In this document: in pieces, positions 1 to 12,485 of the stretch
Layout of the letters: each line of letters opens with the position of its first letter
Position numbering within the stretch: position 1 is the first letter of the stretch
Origin: Pleodorina starrii
Taxonomy: Eukaryota > Chlorophyta > Chlorophyceae > Chlamydomonadales > Volvocaceae
Assembly (NCBI GenBank): GCA_030267565.1
Contig: BRXU01000002.1
Span: 1,116,001-1,180,000, forward strand
Length of the DNA: 64,000 nucleotides
Reading direction: 5' to 3'
Translations under genes and position numbers: made by a program
The notes under the pieces: generated by a model
Told to the model about the DNA's origin: nothing
The model's input: the letters and a program-made list of their open reading frames with translations, nothing else
Database searches by the model: none

Positions 1-2330
1 CTACGTACGTTGAAGCTTCGTTCCCGTCATCTGTGAGGTCGATTTGTTCAGTCATAACCTCGAGCGGGCGTCAATCTCACACAGTGCTTTGTTGCCCAGT
101 CAAGGTAAAATTTAGTTTAACACCAGCTCAGCAAAAAATACTCTCTTCCTTAGGCTTTGATATTCGAGTGAAGTCAAAAGGTTGCGTACGGCATCCCCTG
201 CCTCGCGTGAGCACATGCACATCGACATTGCGAGCCTCAAGCTGCCAAGCATGCCTCACAAAGGCCAACGCGCATGAGAATATGTATGTTGGCTTACCAT
301 GCACGTTTACTTTGTGCAGTTAGAGCTGGTCTGCGAATAGCGCCTCCCTGAATTTTGGCAGGCTGCAGGCCCTGTATGTTCAGTATGTCTATTTCATTAT
401 TGCGTACAAGTTATGTTTCAACATAACACTATCCAGCTGCTTGCACGTCAGCTGACCCTCGGGACATTTAACGGACACCCAGCGTTGACTAGCGACTTTG
501 TTTGCTCGGGAACAAAGATACACGCGTGAACGCTTGTTTCTTATATTAAGGGCGCGAAACTGTTGATTGGCATAGCTTATGCACGTACGTGTGTCCGTTG
601 ACGTCGCAAACACACCCCACGCCGAGTCTTCTTAAACGTGATGAATACCGGTAGTTACCTTCAGCTGCCGTGTGGCGTCATGACTGCGGATTTAGTCGGG
701 GCTCAATTGCAGGGGTCACAGGGACGCAAGCACTGGGCACTTTCTGAGGCCTGGGCCCCGCAGGGGCCCGCCGCTGCTTCCAGCAAAGTTCGTAAGGGTA
801 CTGCCGATGGCATCTGATGGCATGGCCTAGCAGGCGCTGGCGTGGAGCGCACCGCAATGTGCTGCCGCCAAGACCGCTGAAGAGGTCTGATTCACGACTT
901 CCAGGCCGAACTAGCCAGGCGACGCACTTGGCGCATCCATCTCCACCTCCCAGCCACATCACCAACTCCCATCGCGAAGAGCCACGCCGAAGCAAGCCAC
1001 GCCGCACGACCGACTGCGCGCCGTTACTTCCCAGTTTCCGTGCGAGAGGCACTGGCCCCAAACTTTTGACCCCAGCCAGGGCCCCCCAGCCCGGCATCCG
1101 CACGCAGCACCTGCCTCATTCCATCATACAACCTGCATTCCATCATTCGTTTTTAACATTGTTGACGGGCGCCCCGGTCCAGAGCAAAGATCCCACAAAT
1201 CCGTGCTCCATGTAGGGCCTTTGCCCGCCTTGCCTTGCCGCTCGCGCACAGACCCGTTCAAAGGCCACAGCGGCGACGCAAAGACAGCAGGCGAAATGCC
1301 CTGCGACCGCAGCGCCGCTGCCCACCATGCCGCTCCAAAACGGTACAAGTGGCGTTTGGACTGTCAGAATCCCTGTGTCAAGGCACGGCTCGAAGACGCG
1401 ACGCGCGGGTAATGGGTCGTCGGCGGGCGTCCGATTGATCAGCAGTAAGCGCTGGCACGCACAGTACACCAACGATAATCCTCCGCTCCACACTCGAATG
1501 GCATCCGGCACACCGCTCAATCGCGCAATTGCTCGTCTCACCCACCTCCCGAACCCACCCTTTTCCACGCCAGTGATGTGAGTACGGTCCTCGTCCGCGC
1601 TTGTTGTGCCCTTAACAGCATGAACAAGACATCCAGCTGCTCCCCGTCCGTGTACATCGCAATCTGGACCCTCCAACCCTACACTGGCATACATACGACC
1701 GAGCACCCCCGCACCGTTGCGTTCACATGTCCTGTCCTGTCCTGCAGATTATGTCTGTCTTGGTCCTTGTCTGTCTGCCTGCTGCGCCTACCTTTCCGGC
1801 TTGCTTCAGTGCTTGGTACCGAGCACGAACCCTTCACCCCAAATGAACGCCACATACTCCCCAGTTTCGTAGTAGAGAAATGCAAGCGGGCAGCCTCACT
1901 CCCAGGCTAGCCTAATCAACTTCCCACAGCCTAAATGCATGGCCTAGACTGTCCTAGGCTGGCGGCTGCCAGCCGTATAGAAAAAGGCGGCATCCACCAA
2001 CACAGACAAAAGACCCCTAACCGCTGACCTCGCCCACGCGCCGAGCAGCTAGCAGACCCCCACACCAACCCCTGGCGGGCCCCGCACGCTGTGGACGCAC
2101 ACCTCAGAATCCCGCTTGGCATGCGGCGAGGACGGTGAAGCCCTATCCCATGGATCTGCGATGTGCTGCCGAACGCGACTGGCTCTCGAGCGAGCCGGCG
2201 GCGGCGCACATACACCGTCACGGCCAGCCCATTGCGGCAGCGGCACGCCGCCACGCCTTTATGAGCAGCAGTTCCACCCATCCTGCCCACCCGCTGGTCC
2301 GGCAGCCCCAGCCTGCCCATCCAACCGCAG
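1..2330. other. Left-end region with no supported gene
   Basis: I found no reading frame here with a recognisable domain or a consistent chain of splice sites. The open frames present (for example minus 1143-1706) have the composition expected by chance in GC-rich DNA. The right part (roughly 1900-2330) should include the 3' untranslated region of the PB1 gene, whose stop codon is at 2331-2333 on the minus strand. A short TGTCC-rich tract lies near 1731-1790. The first 700 bases are more AT-rich than the rest of the window. Confidence 0.5.
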
Positions 2331-5300
2331 CTACGTCCGGTTGGTGACCAGGACCTTGGTGGCCGCGGCCGCCACGGACGACCAGGGTTCGTCGGGCGTC
2401 ACCATGATCCAGTCACCCTCCTCGTCCTGCGGCGATCACCCAGGGTTGGGCGAGCAGCAACGCGATTAGTATTGAAACAGCCGCTTGAGCGATTTGCGTA
2501 TGAATAGTTGAATACAGGTTCTTCGCAGCTAGCGCTCAAGCATGTTGCAGAGGGCAATTCCGTCGTGACCCAGGGTCGAGCTGGAAGGCTTTTGAGGGCG
2601 ACCGGTGCGGATGTTCACGCCCGCCGGCAACACCATAATACGCCGACTTGCCAGCAAGGCCAACGGCGTTAACCGCGCTGCCCCATCGCTGCGTCGCTGC
2701 ACGATCAAAACGAGCCGCAAACTCTTGCCTCGCAATTGTAAGCCCGGGAAGCCCGTCACGAATCGTAAGCCCGTCGCGACGGCGCATGCCACCGCAGACT
2801 CACCAGGTAAATGAGCTTCGAGTCCATCTCGTCCGGAAGAACCCCATCGTACAGCGCCGCCAGCTGCGTCCAGAGCTCCTTGAACGAGCGGACCTTACCC
2901 AAGTCTAAAAACTGCGCCGCCGCCGTCGCGCCGCCACCACCGCCGCCAGCACCAACGCCGCGAGGGAGCAGCGTGGCGGCAGTTGGGCCGCCTCCGAAGA
3001 AGCGGCTGCCGCCGCCCAGCCTCGCCGCGAGGCCATGGCCTCCCTGCAGTGACCCGCTCGACCCCAGGCCTGAGATGGACGCAGAGCCGCCGGCGGCCCG
3101 ACAGGGAAGGTCAAACTCGAAGAAACACTCCACGACGCGCGACGTGCGCGTGTCAGAGTCGGTCTTCGGATCGGTTGTGGTCGTCGCGGCCGCGCCCGCC
3201 CCGCCGGCGCCGACGCCGGCGCCCCCGCAGGCCGCGTCCAGCTGCCCGCCGGCGTGCCGCGGCCCGCACGCACCCTTGTCGCCAGCGCCGTCTTTTGAGC
3301 CCCGACTGCCCGCCACAACCGGGCCCTTGCAGCTGCCCGCCGCCGGCGTGTCGCTCTCGCCGAGGCGACCTGGCCGACCCGGCGGCAGCGGCCCCACAGG
3401 CGCTGGCGCTTGCCCAGGCGCTGTGCCGCTTGTCGGCGGCCCCTGCCCGTCGCTGGGCCCGGGACCCCCATCCGTTCTCCCCGCCGGAGGCCCGCTGGAT
3501 GCCCGATGCACCAGCTTGCTGGCCGGTGGCGGCGGCAAAGCCGAAGCCCCGCGGCCGCTCCCGGCCGCTGCTGCCACCGCGGCGCTGTCCCGGCGGTCTT
3601 GCGCATGCGGCTGGTGGGGACGTGGAAGATGTGGATCGGATCGCGGGAACTTCGCCGGTGGTCCGTTGTGCCGTCGCGAGGAGGGGGGTGCCTCAGGAGC
3701 TGCCCGCTTGCCTCCAACGCCAGCTGCCGCGCCAGACCCGCCCTGCCCGGCTGCGGCCCCCTTGCCCGCCGGCGGCGGCCCCGACGCGCGCTGGGGACCG
3801 CCGCTGCTATCCGTAACCGCCCCGCCGCCCGAACTTCGCAGGCTAACAGGGTTTTGCGCCTGCTGATCCAGCGACTTCTCCGCTGTCGGCATGCCACTGC
3901 GCGGAAACAGCGCCGGCGGAATCGCCATTGGGTCTTCTGACCGCCCGAACGGCTTCCCGCGGCCCTGCGCGGGCGGTTGCTGCCGCTGCTGCTTAGCATT
4001 GGCGCCACCTGCCCCGGCCGCCGCGGCCCCGCCTGACGCCGCCGTTTGCAAGCCGCGGGCCGGGTTAGTGCCGGGTGCAGCAGCTTCCGCGCCGCGGGAC
4101 TGCGCCTCCGCAGACACCGTAGGCCGCGGAGGCTGCTCGCCCGCGCCTCGTGCGCCAGCGCCTGCCGTGTTGGCCTGTCCGTCCCCGGTGGCCGCGTTTC
4201 CCGCGTTGGCGGCCGCGTGGCCGGCGTGGCGCTCGGCGCTGCCGCCGTGGGAGTGGGGACCTTCCTGGTCGCTAGATGACGTCGTGGCCCGCTTTGCGCG
4301 CTTAATGCGATCCGCGAGAGTCTCACAATACGGCCAGCCCGTGTCCGTAAGCGGATCGGCCGTTAAGGAAATGCCGCCCTGCACATGCATACACACGGCC
4401 AGGGACATGGCATGGTCCGGGATCCAGTGGAATCCAATTAGACAACCGCAGTCATTTCAAGTTTGATAAACAAGGGCCAAACGCTGCGCGGCGGCACGTG
4501 CGGACGAACTGCATGCGCGAGTGTCATGCCATGCAGCTTGAATGACTCGTGACGTTCCGCACAGTGAGGAAGCGACGGCTGCGGGCAATCAAGGCAGCGG
4601 AGGCCTGCCAGCCAGCACAACCCACATCTCTGCCCGACCCACATCGCATGCCCAGCCCAGGTCACTGCAATTGACAGCGAACATACCTTGGGTTTGGAGC
4701 CCTCCGACCGGGGTCGTTTACGTTCCCCTGCTTCGCCACCGCTGTGCGCAGCCGCCGCCGCAGGCGTCGAACCAGCTGAGGCCGGCGCCCCGGCACGGTC
4801 TCCTCCCGCCCCACCACGACTCGATGCTAAAGAGGGCCCCACAACAGGCGCTACTGCCTCGCCACCAATCGCTGCCCCAGCTGGAGCGGTGCCTTCCCCG
4901 CTGTCGCGCGGCTTAGACCCGTCTCTCGCATGCTTTGGCCCCGAAACCCGCTGCTGCAGCTGTTGCTGAGCTACGGGCGGTGGCGGCTGTTGCTGCTGTT
5001 GAGCTGGCTGACTCTGCGCGTGCGGCTGCGACGCGGTCTGGCCCTGCGGCTGTGCCTTGCCAGAAGCCGGTGGCACAGCAACAGTTGCGCTTGCAGCGGC
5101 CTCCTTCCCGGCGCCTGCTGGGGCTGCCGCGGCGGCAGTGTTGGCCTGCGCCACCGGAGTCCGGCTGCGAGCGGATGGGCCGTGCTCCCCGTCAACCTGC
5201 TCAGAGGCGCCTGTCGCAGCGGTGGAAAGCTGCCCGGCATTGCTGCGGCCATCCTGCACCCGGGAAGCCTGCGCAGCGGGGAACAAGGCGCATGTGCATC

Positions 5301-7312
5301 ACGGTTTCGAAAGCTAGCGTTGGAAACATCGCTATGGCGAGTGACGTGGCGGAGCGGCAACCTTCCGTCGAATGTTTGGGGGCATTGACTGCTACTCCAA
5401 GCATTCTTCAAGACAACGCCAGCATGCGTTGCCTTCTCCTTTACTTACTCTCCGTAAACCCACATCACTCGCGGGACACCCTCGCAGCCACTTCACGCTC
5501 AGCCTTACCTTCTTCACCAGGCCTTTCCGCTCTACCACTGCGTCAAGCTGCACCGAGGCCGCTGCCCCTGCCGCGCCCCCGCCTGAAGTTGTGTTCGGGA
5601 GGCTTGCCTGCGGCCCTGGCAGCAAACTGCTCGAGCGGCTGGCGATGCCCGCCCTGGGTGTCTCTGATTTGACCGAGGGGATGGACAAAAGCGGCGTGAA
5701 CATGGACTCGAAATCGTCACCGCCTTTTGCTGACACCGGAGCAACGTTCATGGAAGGGCCCCGCGCGGGCGGGAGCCGAACCCTGGCGGCTCCTGAGGCG
5801 AAGGGTGGCGCTGAAGACGGGCCCGGTCCCGGAGGCTGTGCGGCAGGCGTTGCGGAAGCTGGTTGTGCTGCGGCTGCGAAGGTCGAAGGGGCCGGTGCAG
5901 ACGGCGGGGACAAGACGCAGGATGGTGATGCGGCTGCGGCGGCAGTCTGCGGCACGACCTGAATGGTTGCGGCTGCGGCTGAGGCGGCTGTTCCATGGCT
6001 TGCGTCTGCCGGACCCGGCAAAGCCGGGGACGGCGACGTCAGAGCCGCAGGGGACAACGATACCGACGCGGCAGGTATGGACGCAGCGACGTCCGTAGAT
6101 TTGCGACGCAGCAAGCCCGCCGCGGGCATGGTGGGCGTCGGCGAAACGCCGCTCCCCGTCAGAGAGAACCCCGGGCCAGTAGCAGCCGCTGTCGACGTTC
6201 CCCCGGACGGGCCAGCTGATGCGCCAGCAGTGCCGGTCACCGGCACCGTCGAGTGTGACAATGGTACAACGCCCACATCCAAGCGACCCGTAGGTGCATG
6301 CGAAGCTGTGGCGGCCGGAGGCTCTGCGCCCAAGGCCTTGCCCTCCTGCAGGCGACGGGTCCACGGAGTCGCAGGGTTCACAGCAGAAGGGAAGGGAGGC
6401 GGCGCACACGCGCTTGGGCGAAGCGATGGGCGCTGCTACACGTTCATGGCATTGCCCGTGACTGGGCCCTGAACCGGATCCAGCACCGGACAGATACTTC
6501 GCCCCAGGGAATCTACCAGGTTAAAAAAGACACCAAACGCCGCAAGAGCCGCCTGAACTACCCGTTTTGCCCCCGGTTCGCAGCATAACGACGTAAAACG
6601 AAACCTGTTTGTTGCTGACCTGCTCTTCTTTGACCCGGACTCGTTCATCAGACGACGTGTGAAGGACATCACCCGTCATGGAGGCCCGTGGGGAAGTGCT
6701 GGTTCCTGACGAACCATTTGCACCCTCGACCTGTGATATGCGAAGGGGACAGATGAGCCAGACTGATGCGCAGACTTATGTGCAAAACCAGGGCGATTGC
6801 CAACCCTGCCACGCGGTACACCTGTAATGAGGACGCACTGCTTCATACCCGAGGTGTTGCCCATGTCACACCATGTATGTACCTGGAGCTGTCGTAAAGC
6901 GTTCCCTATACCTAAGCCATTAGTAGCACAATAAACCCATGTATCAACTCGGTTTTGCAGGCACCGGCCAAGACCGCCCCCCCGGCGGTGCTCCCGCGCG
7001 CCGCACCTTCACGGCTGGGTGCGACAGGACTGCATGGCCAGACGGTTGCTGCGGAAGCCCCCACCCGCTGTTCGACTGACGACTGGCACTCGCATGTCCC
7101 TCGGATGCGTCAGCAGTCTGCGGTGGCTCACTGCTGCTGTTGTTGGGGACCGGTTGTTGCTGCAGGCAGTGGGGCTGAGTCGCGCCAGGGGGCTGGGCCT
7201 GTTGCGTGGTAAGCCGCTCTTTCTCCCGCTCTTGCTGCTCCTTGGCATGGTCCTGAATCCACTTCCATTTTAGACCCTTGAAGCCGGGTCCAGGGCACTC
7301 CACCTTTGTCAT
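2331..7312 (-). CDS. PB1-domain protein, 1,131 residues, mostly low complexity
   Basis: Five exons join in frame: 7312-7007, 6345-5509, 5268-4687, 4378-2804 and 2426-2331. All have GT donors (GTGCGG, GTAAGG, GTATGT, GTGAGT) and AG acceptors, and all junctions are phase 0. The last junction rebuilds a PB1 (Phox/Bem1p) core: KVRSFKELWTQLAALYDG, then SKLIYL joined to DEEGDWIMVTPDEPW. The second part is an OPCA-like acidic motif. The pattern resembles the C-terminal PB1 of plant ARF/Aux-IAA proteins, where it mediates head-to-tail multimerisation. The domain spans about residues 988-1128 and is interrupted near 1001-1064 by a Gly/Ala insertion. A charged Lys/Glu helix lies near residues 10-35, and basic KRAKR-type clusters suggest nuclear targeting. 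I see no B3, RWP-RK or other DNA-binding domain. The start at 7312 is the first ATG after an acceptor-like site, so extra 5' exons are possible. The PB1 call is firm; the biological role is not known. Confidence 0.75.
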
Positions 7313-8404
7313 AGCTGAACCAGCTGCCCCGCCACTAGCCCCTGCGGCAGCATACAGACAGGCTTTCAAGCGTCCATGAATGCATCACCATGAATGCATC
7401 ACGGAGGCTGCGGCACACCAAGGCGCGCAGCGCAGCGCGAAAACAAACAAGGCGCGAAACGGCGGATAGCGCAACCATCCACGGAAATGCAATCCCCTCA
7501 CGCTGTGGGCAAACATAAACCGGTTGATGGCACTTGATGCAGGTGCCGCGCGCAGTGACCCTGGTGCGCGCCTGAATTTGCGCTAGCAGAGACGCGCGGA
7601 CGACTACAAAACTCCCAGTAAGACATTAAAGAGCAAGTCCTTGACAAGATATTGTGTGAACTGATTATCAAAAGCAAGAAGCGGCCTTATCATGGCGTTG
7701 CGCCCCGCCATCTTTAGTCGCCTTGCGTGTCCATACGTCCTGGCCAGCACACCGGAGTGGAATAAATCGCAACGAACAGGAACGTACCGGCCTGTATGTG
7801 AGAAGCCTTCGCTTGGACATGCCCAGTGGCCGCTTTTCCTCCTCCAAACTTTCACAGGCTGTTATGGAGCGCCCGGCTGTCTTCGCCGGATGCTGACGGC
7901 GCGAATGGATTCACGTCATACATTTTGTTACAAAAGCGAGCAGGATAGGGGAAAGGGCCTCCGAAAATTGAAACGTACTAACACGAAGTGCGCGGGGCAA
8001 GTCCTAATAGGATAAGCTTGGGCGGTTTAAGATGTTGCAATGCTTCGGCCTTCGGTTCTGAAGGGCCACGAGATTGCAACGGTGGGAAAACTCAATGCGC
8101 CAATGTGGCCGTACGTCTCGTCCAAGTTGTCGTGCTGCCATTGCCGCTTTGTTGCGGGAGTGTACACACACTTGCTGCTAAGGGCAAGCTTGGCGTATCC
8201 GTCCGCAATTTCGTACGTTGGACGTTTGGTTCCTGACTTCACGCCCGGCGGCTTGTGCGCCCATATCCTGAGCACAAAACACAACCCCAGCTGAAGTTTA
8301 TGCCTAGAATCGATAGTTTTCTGCTGATCTCGTCCTCTGCACACTATTAGGACGTGGACTAAGTTCCCAGACTAGCAGCGCGCGATTTGACGTAGGGTAA
8401 TACC
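7313..8404. promoter_or_regulatory. Divergent intergenic region, PB1 gene / SUF4 gene
   Basis: About 1.1 kb separates the two start codons, which point away from each other, so both promoters and 5' untranslated regions must lie here. The minus strand has an acceptor-like CCGCAG just upstream of the 7312 ATG, compatible with a 5'-UTR intron. A minus-strand open frame at 8027-8344 could be an upstream exon, but I could not connect it in frame. No individual promoter element can be called. Confidence 0.4.
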
Positions 8405-11089
8405 ATGGGGAAAAAGAAGAAAAATAAAGAGCAAGAAGTTATCTTCTGCTATTACTGCGACCGCATTTTCGACGACGAGGCTGCCCTGATTGTGCACCAG
8501 AAGAACAAGCACTTTAAATGCCCAGAGTGAGACTGGTATTCCCTTAGTAGCCTGATCTGCGTGCAAGTATCATGCATGCTGGGTTCGTGACGGGCTCCCG
8601 CCTTTGCGCAGGTGCAACCGCAAGATGAACACGGCGCAGGTCTGCTGGTGGCGCCTTTATTGTGGGAGGCCGGGGACCCGTCGCCTTGGGTGCCTTGGGG
8701 CTGTTGTCCCCTGGCCGCGGGTGTATGTGCATTTTCCCCCGTGGTACCTTATTCCTGTGTGAATGGTCCCCCCTGCTGTGGGTGGGCTGTGGCTGTCCCG
8801 AGCGGTGCTCGGCCAGTATTCCCGCGGACTCTACCGGCCTGCCTGGAGCTCGCCGTAACCATTGCTACTCCTACGGCGCAGGGGCTGGCCACGCACGCAT
8901 TTCAGGTCCACAAGCTTACTGTCCAGGCGTAAGTGCCTCGGAGGTTCGGGCTGGGGGCTCCCCAGTAGGTGTTCCCTCGACTGCCACTGACTCGTCTTAC
9001 CCCATTACCTGTGGCCGCAGGGTGCCGGCGGCCAAAGCGGGGCGGGATTCCATGAGTGTCGAAATCTTTGGCATGGCGGGTGTTCCGGACGACGTTCGGC
9101 CGGCCAAGCTGCAAGGTAAGCTGCCGCCGTCGTGCCGCGGGCAGTTCACCCTGCATATGGACCATGCAGTGTGGACGACCAGCAGCTATGGGGCTCTTCA
9201 AGTTGCCGCTGAATGGGAAGACCAACAATGCAGTGCGCGCACAGCACGTGTGCGCACAGCAGGCGTCGGTGTGGGGTCTGTCTAGCGCGGCGCACAGCCT
9301 TGCGCGGAACACCCAGCTTCCTCAGCTAAAAGGATATGCCTCCTGACTTTGATATGACGCATCCGCGGCGCCTGGCCCGTGCTTATCCAGGTGACGGGCC
9401 CGCGTCAAAGAAAGCCCGCACGGACGACGATGACGACGTCACGCCGCCACCCGCCCCGGCGCCACCGCCGCCGCCAGCCCCAGCGGCCAGCACGTTCCCG
9501 CCGGCCGGGCCGCCGCCGGCGACCGGACCGCCCGGGGTTCCGCCCATGGGCTACCCGCCAGGGCCGTACGGGGCTCCACCGTAAGTCTTCGATGCGGCCA
9601 GATTGGGCCAGGAGTTAGGGCAGCTAGTGGCTAGGAGTGGGGGCAGACCTTTGCCTATGTACACTTTGTTGTCGCAGCCTACCGCTGCAGTACCGGTACC
9701 TGCGTTGGACAGGCTGCGGACAGACTGCGCGCCAACGTGAGCATGAGGGCCTGCAGCCCATGGCGCCTCATGGCTGCCGCTGGGGGCGCCGCGAAATCAT
9801 CTCCAATTGCGTTTTCCGCTGGAGTTGCTGACTGTGTTCAGAAGGGATTCCTGTGCGCATCGCAAATAGGTGGCGGGGCGTACCTTTGGCCGTACCTTAA
9901 AGCGTTGTGTCCCTGGTTTTGCAATGCATGGCATTCCAGGCCCTACGGCTTCTCTCCGTACGGTGCCCCGCCGCCGGGCTATCCGCCACGGCCCGGGATG
10001 CCCCCAGGCCCCTACGGCCCGCCGCCGCCGTATGGGGCGCCGCCGCCTGGATACCCGCCTCGTCCGCCGCCGCCAGGTAGGCCGACACACGAATGCTCTG
10101 CTCTGTTGGCGCCAGCCCACCGTCTTATCGCATTGGATCCGTTGATCGGAGGGGCAGAACGCGAACTCCATCGTGAAGCCGTTCCAATGCCAAGTGCGCC
10201 GTCGTTGACTGGCAGGCTCGCTTTTGATTTGGTTGCTAAGTTGTACTTTAAATTTGCATCTCTTGCCGGCAGGCATGCCGCCGCATCCGGGGATGCCGCA
10301 TCACCCCGGAATGCCGCATCATCCCGGAATGCCGCCGCACCCGCACGGCGCAATGCCGCCCGGGGGTCCGCAGCCGCCGGGGATGCCGCCGCCAGGAGCG
10401 CGCCCACCAGGGCCCTATCCGCCACCATACATGCCGCCGCCAGGGGCGCCGGGGATGCCTCCCCAAGGCATGCCGCCGCCGCTGTTCCCCATTGGCCAGG
10501 GGCCGCCGGGCGCACCTGGGCAGCCGCCGGCTCTCTTCCCGATCGGTAAGTGTTGGGGATGCGTGGGGAGACGATGAAAATTTATCTTTTCGGCGCCATG
10601 CGTGCGCAGCCCGTTTGCGGGCGGCAGGATGCGCCTTGCGGGCTGCGTATCCCTTCGGGTACGTCCTGTGAGACGGGCCATCGTTGGGCGGTCCCACAAA
10701 GGGAGTACAGCAAGCCCACTCGCCAAGCTGTGATGACACAATTCATGCACGGGGTACCCCTGCGGCCAAACCGCGTTGCTGATCGCGCTGCTGACAGAAA
10801 TGGCGAAATCAGTGTCCTCCTGGCGCTCTGCTGCCTGGTTTTGGTGGTGTGCGCAGGCGCGCCCCCTCCTGGAGCGCCGCCCGGCGCGGCCGCGTCCAGC
10901 GCCGCCGCAGCTGCATCTGCGCCGAGCTCAACCTCCGCCGCCGCGCCGGCGGCGGCAGCAGCCGCGGCCGACGGGTCGGTGGTGGTGTGGACGGACGAAG
11001 AGTACTCCATTGAGGAGCGCCGGGCGCAGCTGCCGCGATACGCGCTGGGGCCGCCTCCGGCTGGGCAGTTGAACGGGGTTGCGGCATGA
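8405..11089 (+). CDS. SUF4: SUF4/BuGZ (ZNF207)-type double C2H2 zinc-finger protein
   Basis: Eight exons give 374 residues: 8405-8526, 8612-8639, 8882-8928, 9021-9115, 9391-9580, 9940-10076, 10273-10545 and 10857-11089. The N-terminus has the family signature: MGKKKK, then a first zinc finger (Cys15, Cys18, His31, His36) directly followed by a second (Cys39, Cys42, His55, His60). Next comes the conserved block GRDSMSVEIFGMAGVP (exon 4). The middle is Pro/Gly/Met/Tyr-rich with repeated PPG and HPGMP units, like the disordered region of animal BuGZ. Near the C-terminus, EEYSIEERRAQLPRY (about 345-359) matches the GLEBS-type motif with which animal BuGZ binds Bub3. In Arabidopsis SUF4 is a DNA-binding regulator of FLC; in animals the homologue acts in spindle and kinetochore assembly. 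The conserved GLEBS motif suggests the ancestral Bub3-linked role. Exon 2 is only 28 nt. A TGTAA polyadenylation-like signal lies at 11251. Confidence 0.93.
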
Positions 11090-12485
11090 GCGCACGTGTC
11101 TGTATCGCCAGGTCTCGTTTGCAAGGCCAGGCGTCTGGTCGAGGGCCCGTATAACTGCTGGGGGAGGGACACACCTGAAACACGTTACCGGGCTGTAGCT
11201 CCGCGGTGGCTTGCCAACCGTGATGTGTTATGCCATTCCTGGGACTGTTGTGTAAATTTGTCGTCTGGCAGAGGGCCGGACCGGGCTGGTAAGGCTGCCG
11301 AGGCTAGGGAGGTGTTGTGTTCTCAGGCTTCGACGCATGAAGTCCGCAGTTTCGGGCTGGACCGTTCAGCAGCTTGTGATATACATCGGACGGCTGCAGT
11401 GCCCCGCTGCAGCGCGGCTGGAGTCCACCGGTCCTCGGCCTCTCCGTCCTGTCCTGTAGGAGGGACGGCATGATGACGCGACGCTGGGGTTCGCGGACGG
11501 CAGCGGCGGCGTCTTTAATTGTCAGTTGTTCGATGCAAGGAGCGCTACATATGAACGTTCGTTGCGGCTCTAGAAGACAGTGGGAGCTGCCGTTGATCGG
11601 AAAATACCGGTAATGCAACACAGAGTCCACCAGTACGCACGCGCGTAGAACGCCAGGACTAGGAGGCACGGCTTGGAATACCCCAGCCCTGAGCAGCACC
11701 CCCCAGTGGTCGATATCACGCGCCGAATTGGGTGGCACTCCTCTATCGCATCACACACAGCACGCAGCAATTCAGCTTTACGCCGCCAGGCCCGTCCGGG
11801 AGCGGTTCCCTCGTCGTCAGGTTGGAGAGCTTCCTCCTGACAACAGTACTCGATCTACCTTGTCAAGATCAGTACCGTACTAAAGCACACCGAAACGCAT
11901 GGCACAGCAGAATCCGGCGTCATAGGCACGCGTGAGTGCCAGGTAATGAAGTCATACCCACAGTCAAACACCACACCAGAACTACTTAATAATAAAAAAA
12001 TAGCTATGGGTCCAGGATGCGTTGAATCTGGCAGTGCCGTAGCTTGATCTCGACCGGCGTTCCGGCCTGCAAGCCACGCCTTAAATCTTTAGAGACAGGC
12101 AGAAAGCGAATACCGCGTCCTAGGGGCTAGAAGGCCACCGCAAGTTCGCCCAGCCTTCGTTAAAACCCAGTCCAGTCACAGTCACGGCAGCCAGCAAACC
12201 CTGCCAGTATCGCTGTAACCAGTCACATTGTCATACCACAAATTGTCCCTGCGCACAGCCCTCGCTTCACAGCGACAGTACCGGTGCGCATGGACAAGCG
12301 CATGTAGCCCAGCGTGCGCGGACATGCTCCACCGCCTCCGTGGGCGTGGGTCATCCGAGGGAAGGTCGAGTGTGCGATGCGGAGGGAGGGAGAGGGGTGG
12401 GCCGCTGAACTGCGCTGCACCGAGGAGGAGGGGAACGGGCGCGTGCCCACGAGTGCCCGCGGCCATGGACGCGCAGGGCCCTCCC
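11090..12485. other. Convergent intergenic region, SUF4 and rhodanese 3' ends
   Basis: This 1.4-kb stretch lies between two convergent genes and should hold both 3' untranslated regions. TGTAA at 11251 probably ends the SUF4 transcript. A short A-rich tract sits near 11988-12002. No open frame here has recognisable domain content or a consistent exon chain. Confidence 0.5.

Noticed and set aside
1143..1706. 187-residue minus-strand open frame near the left end
   Set aside because: No family resemblance, overlapping frames on the other strand, and no plausible splice partners.
7604..7855. Minus-strand ATG followed by SKRRLLTYRP and a GTACGT donor as a possible PB1-gene first exon
   Set aside because: The donor is phase 0 while the downstream acceptor needs phase 1, so joining them brings an early stop.
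8027..8344. 105-residue minus-strand frame as a possible first exon of the PB1 gene
   Set aside because: No donor could be joined to the 7312 exon in frame, and the region lies close to the opposite-strand SUF4 start.
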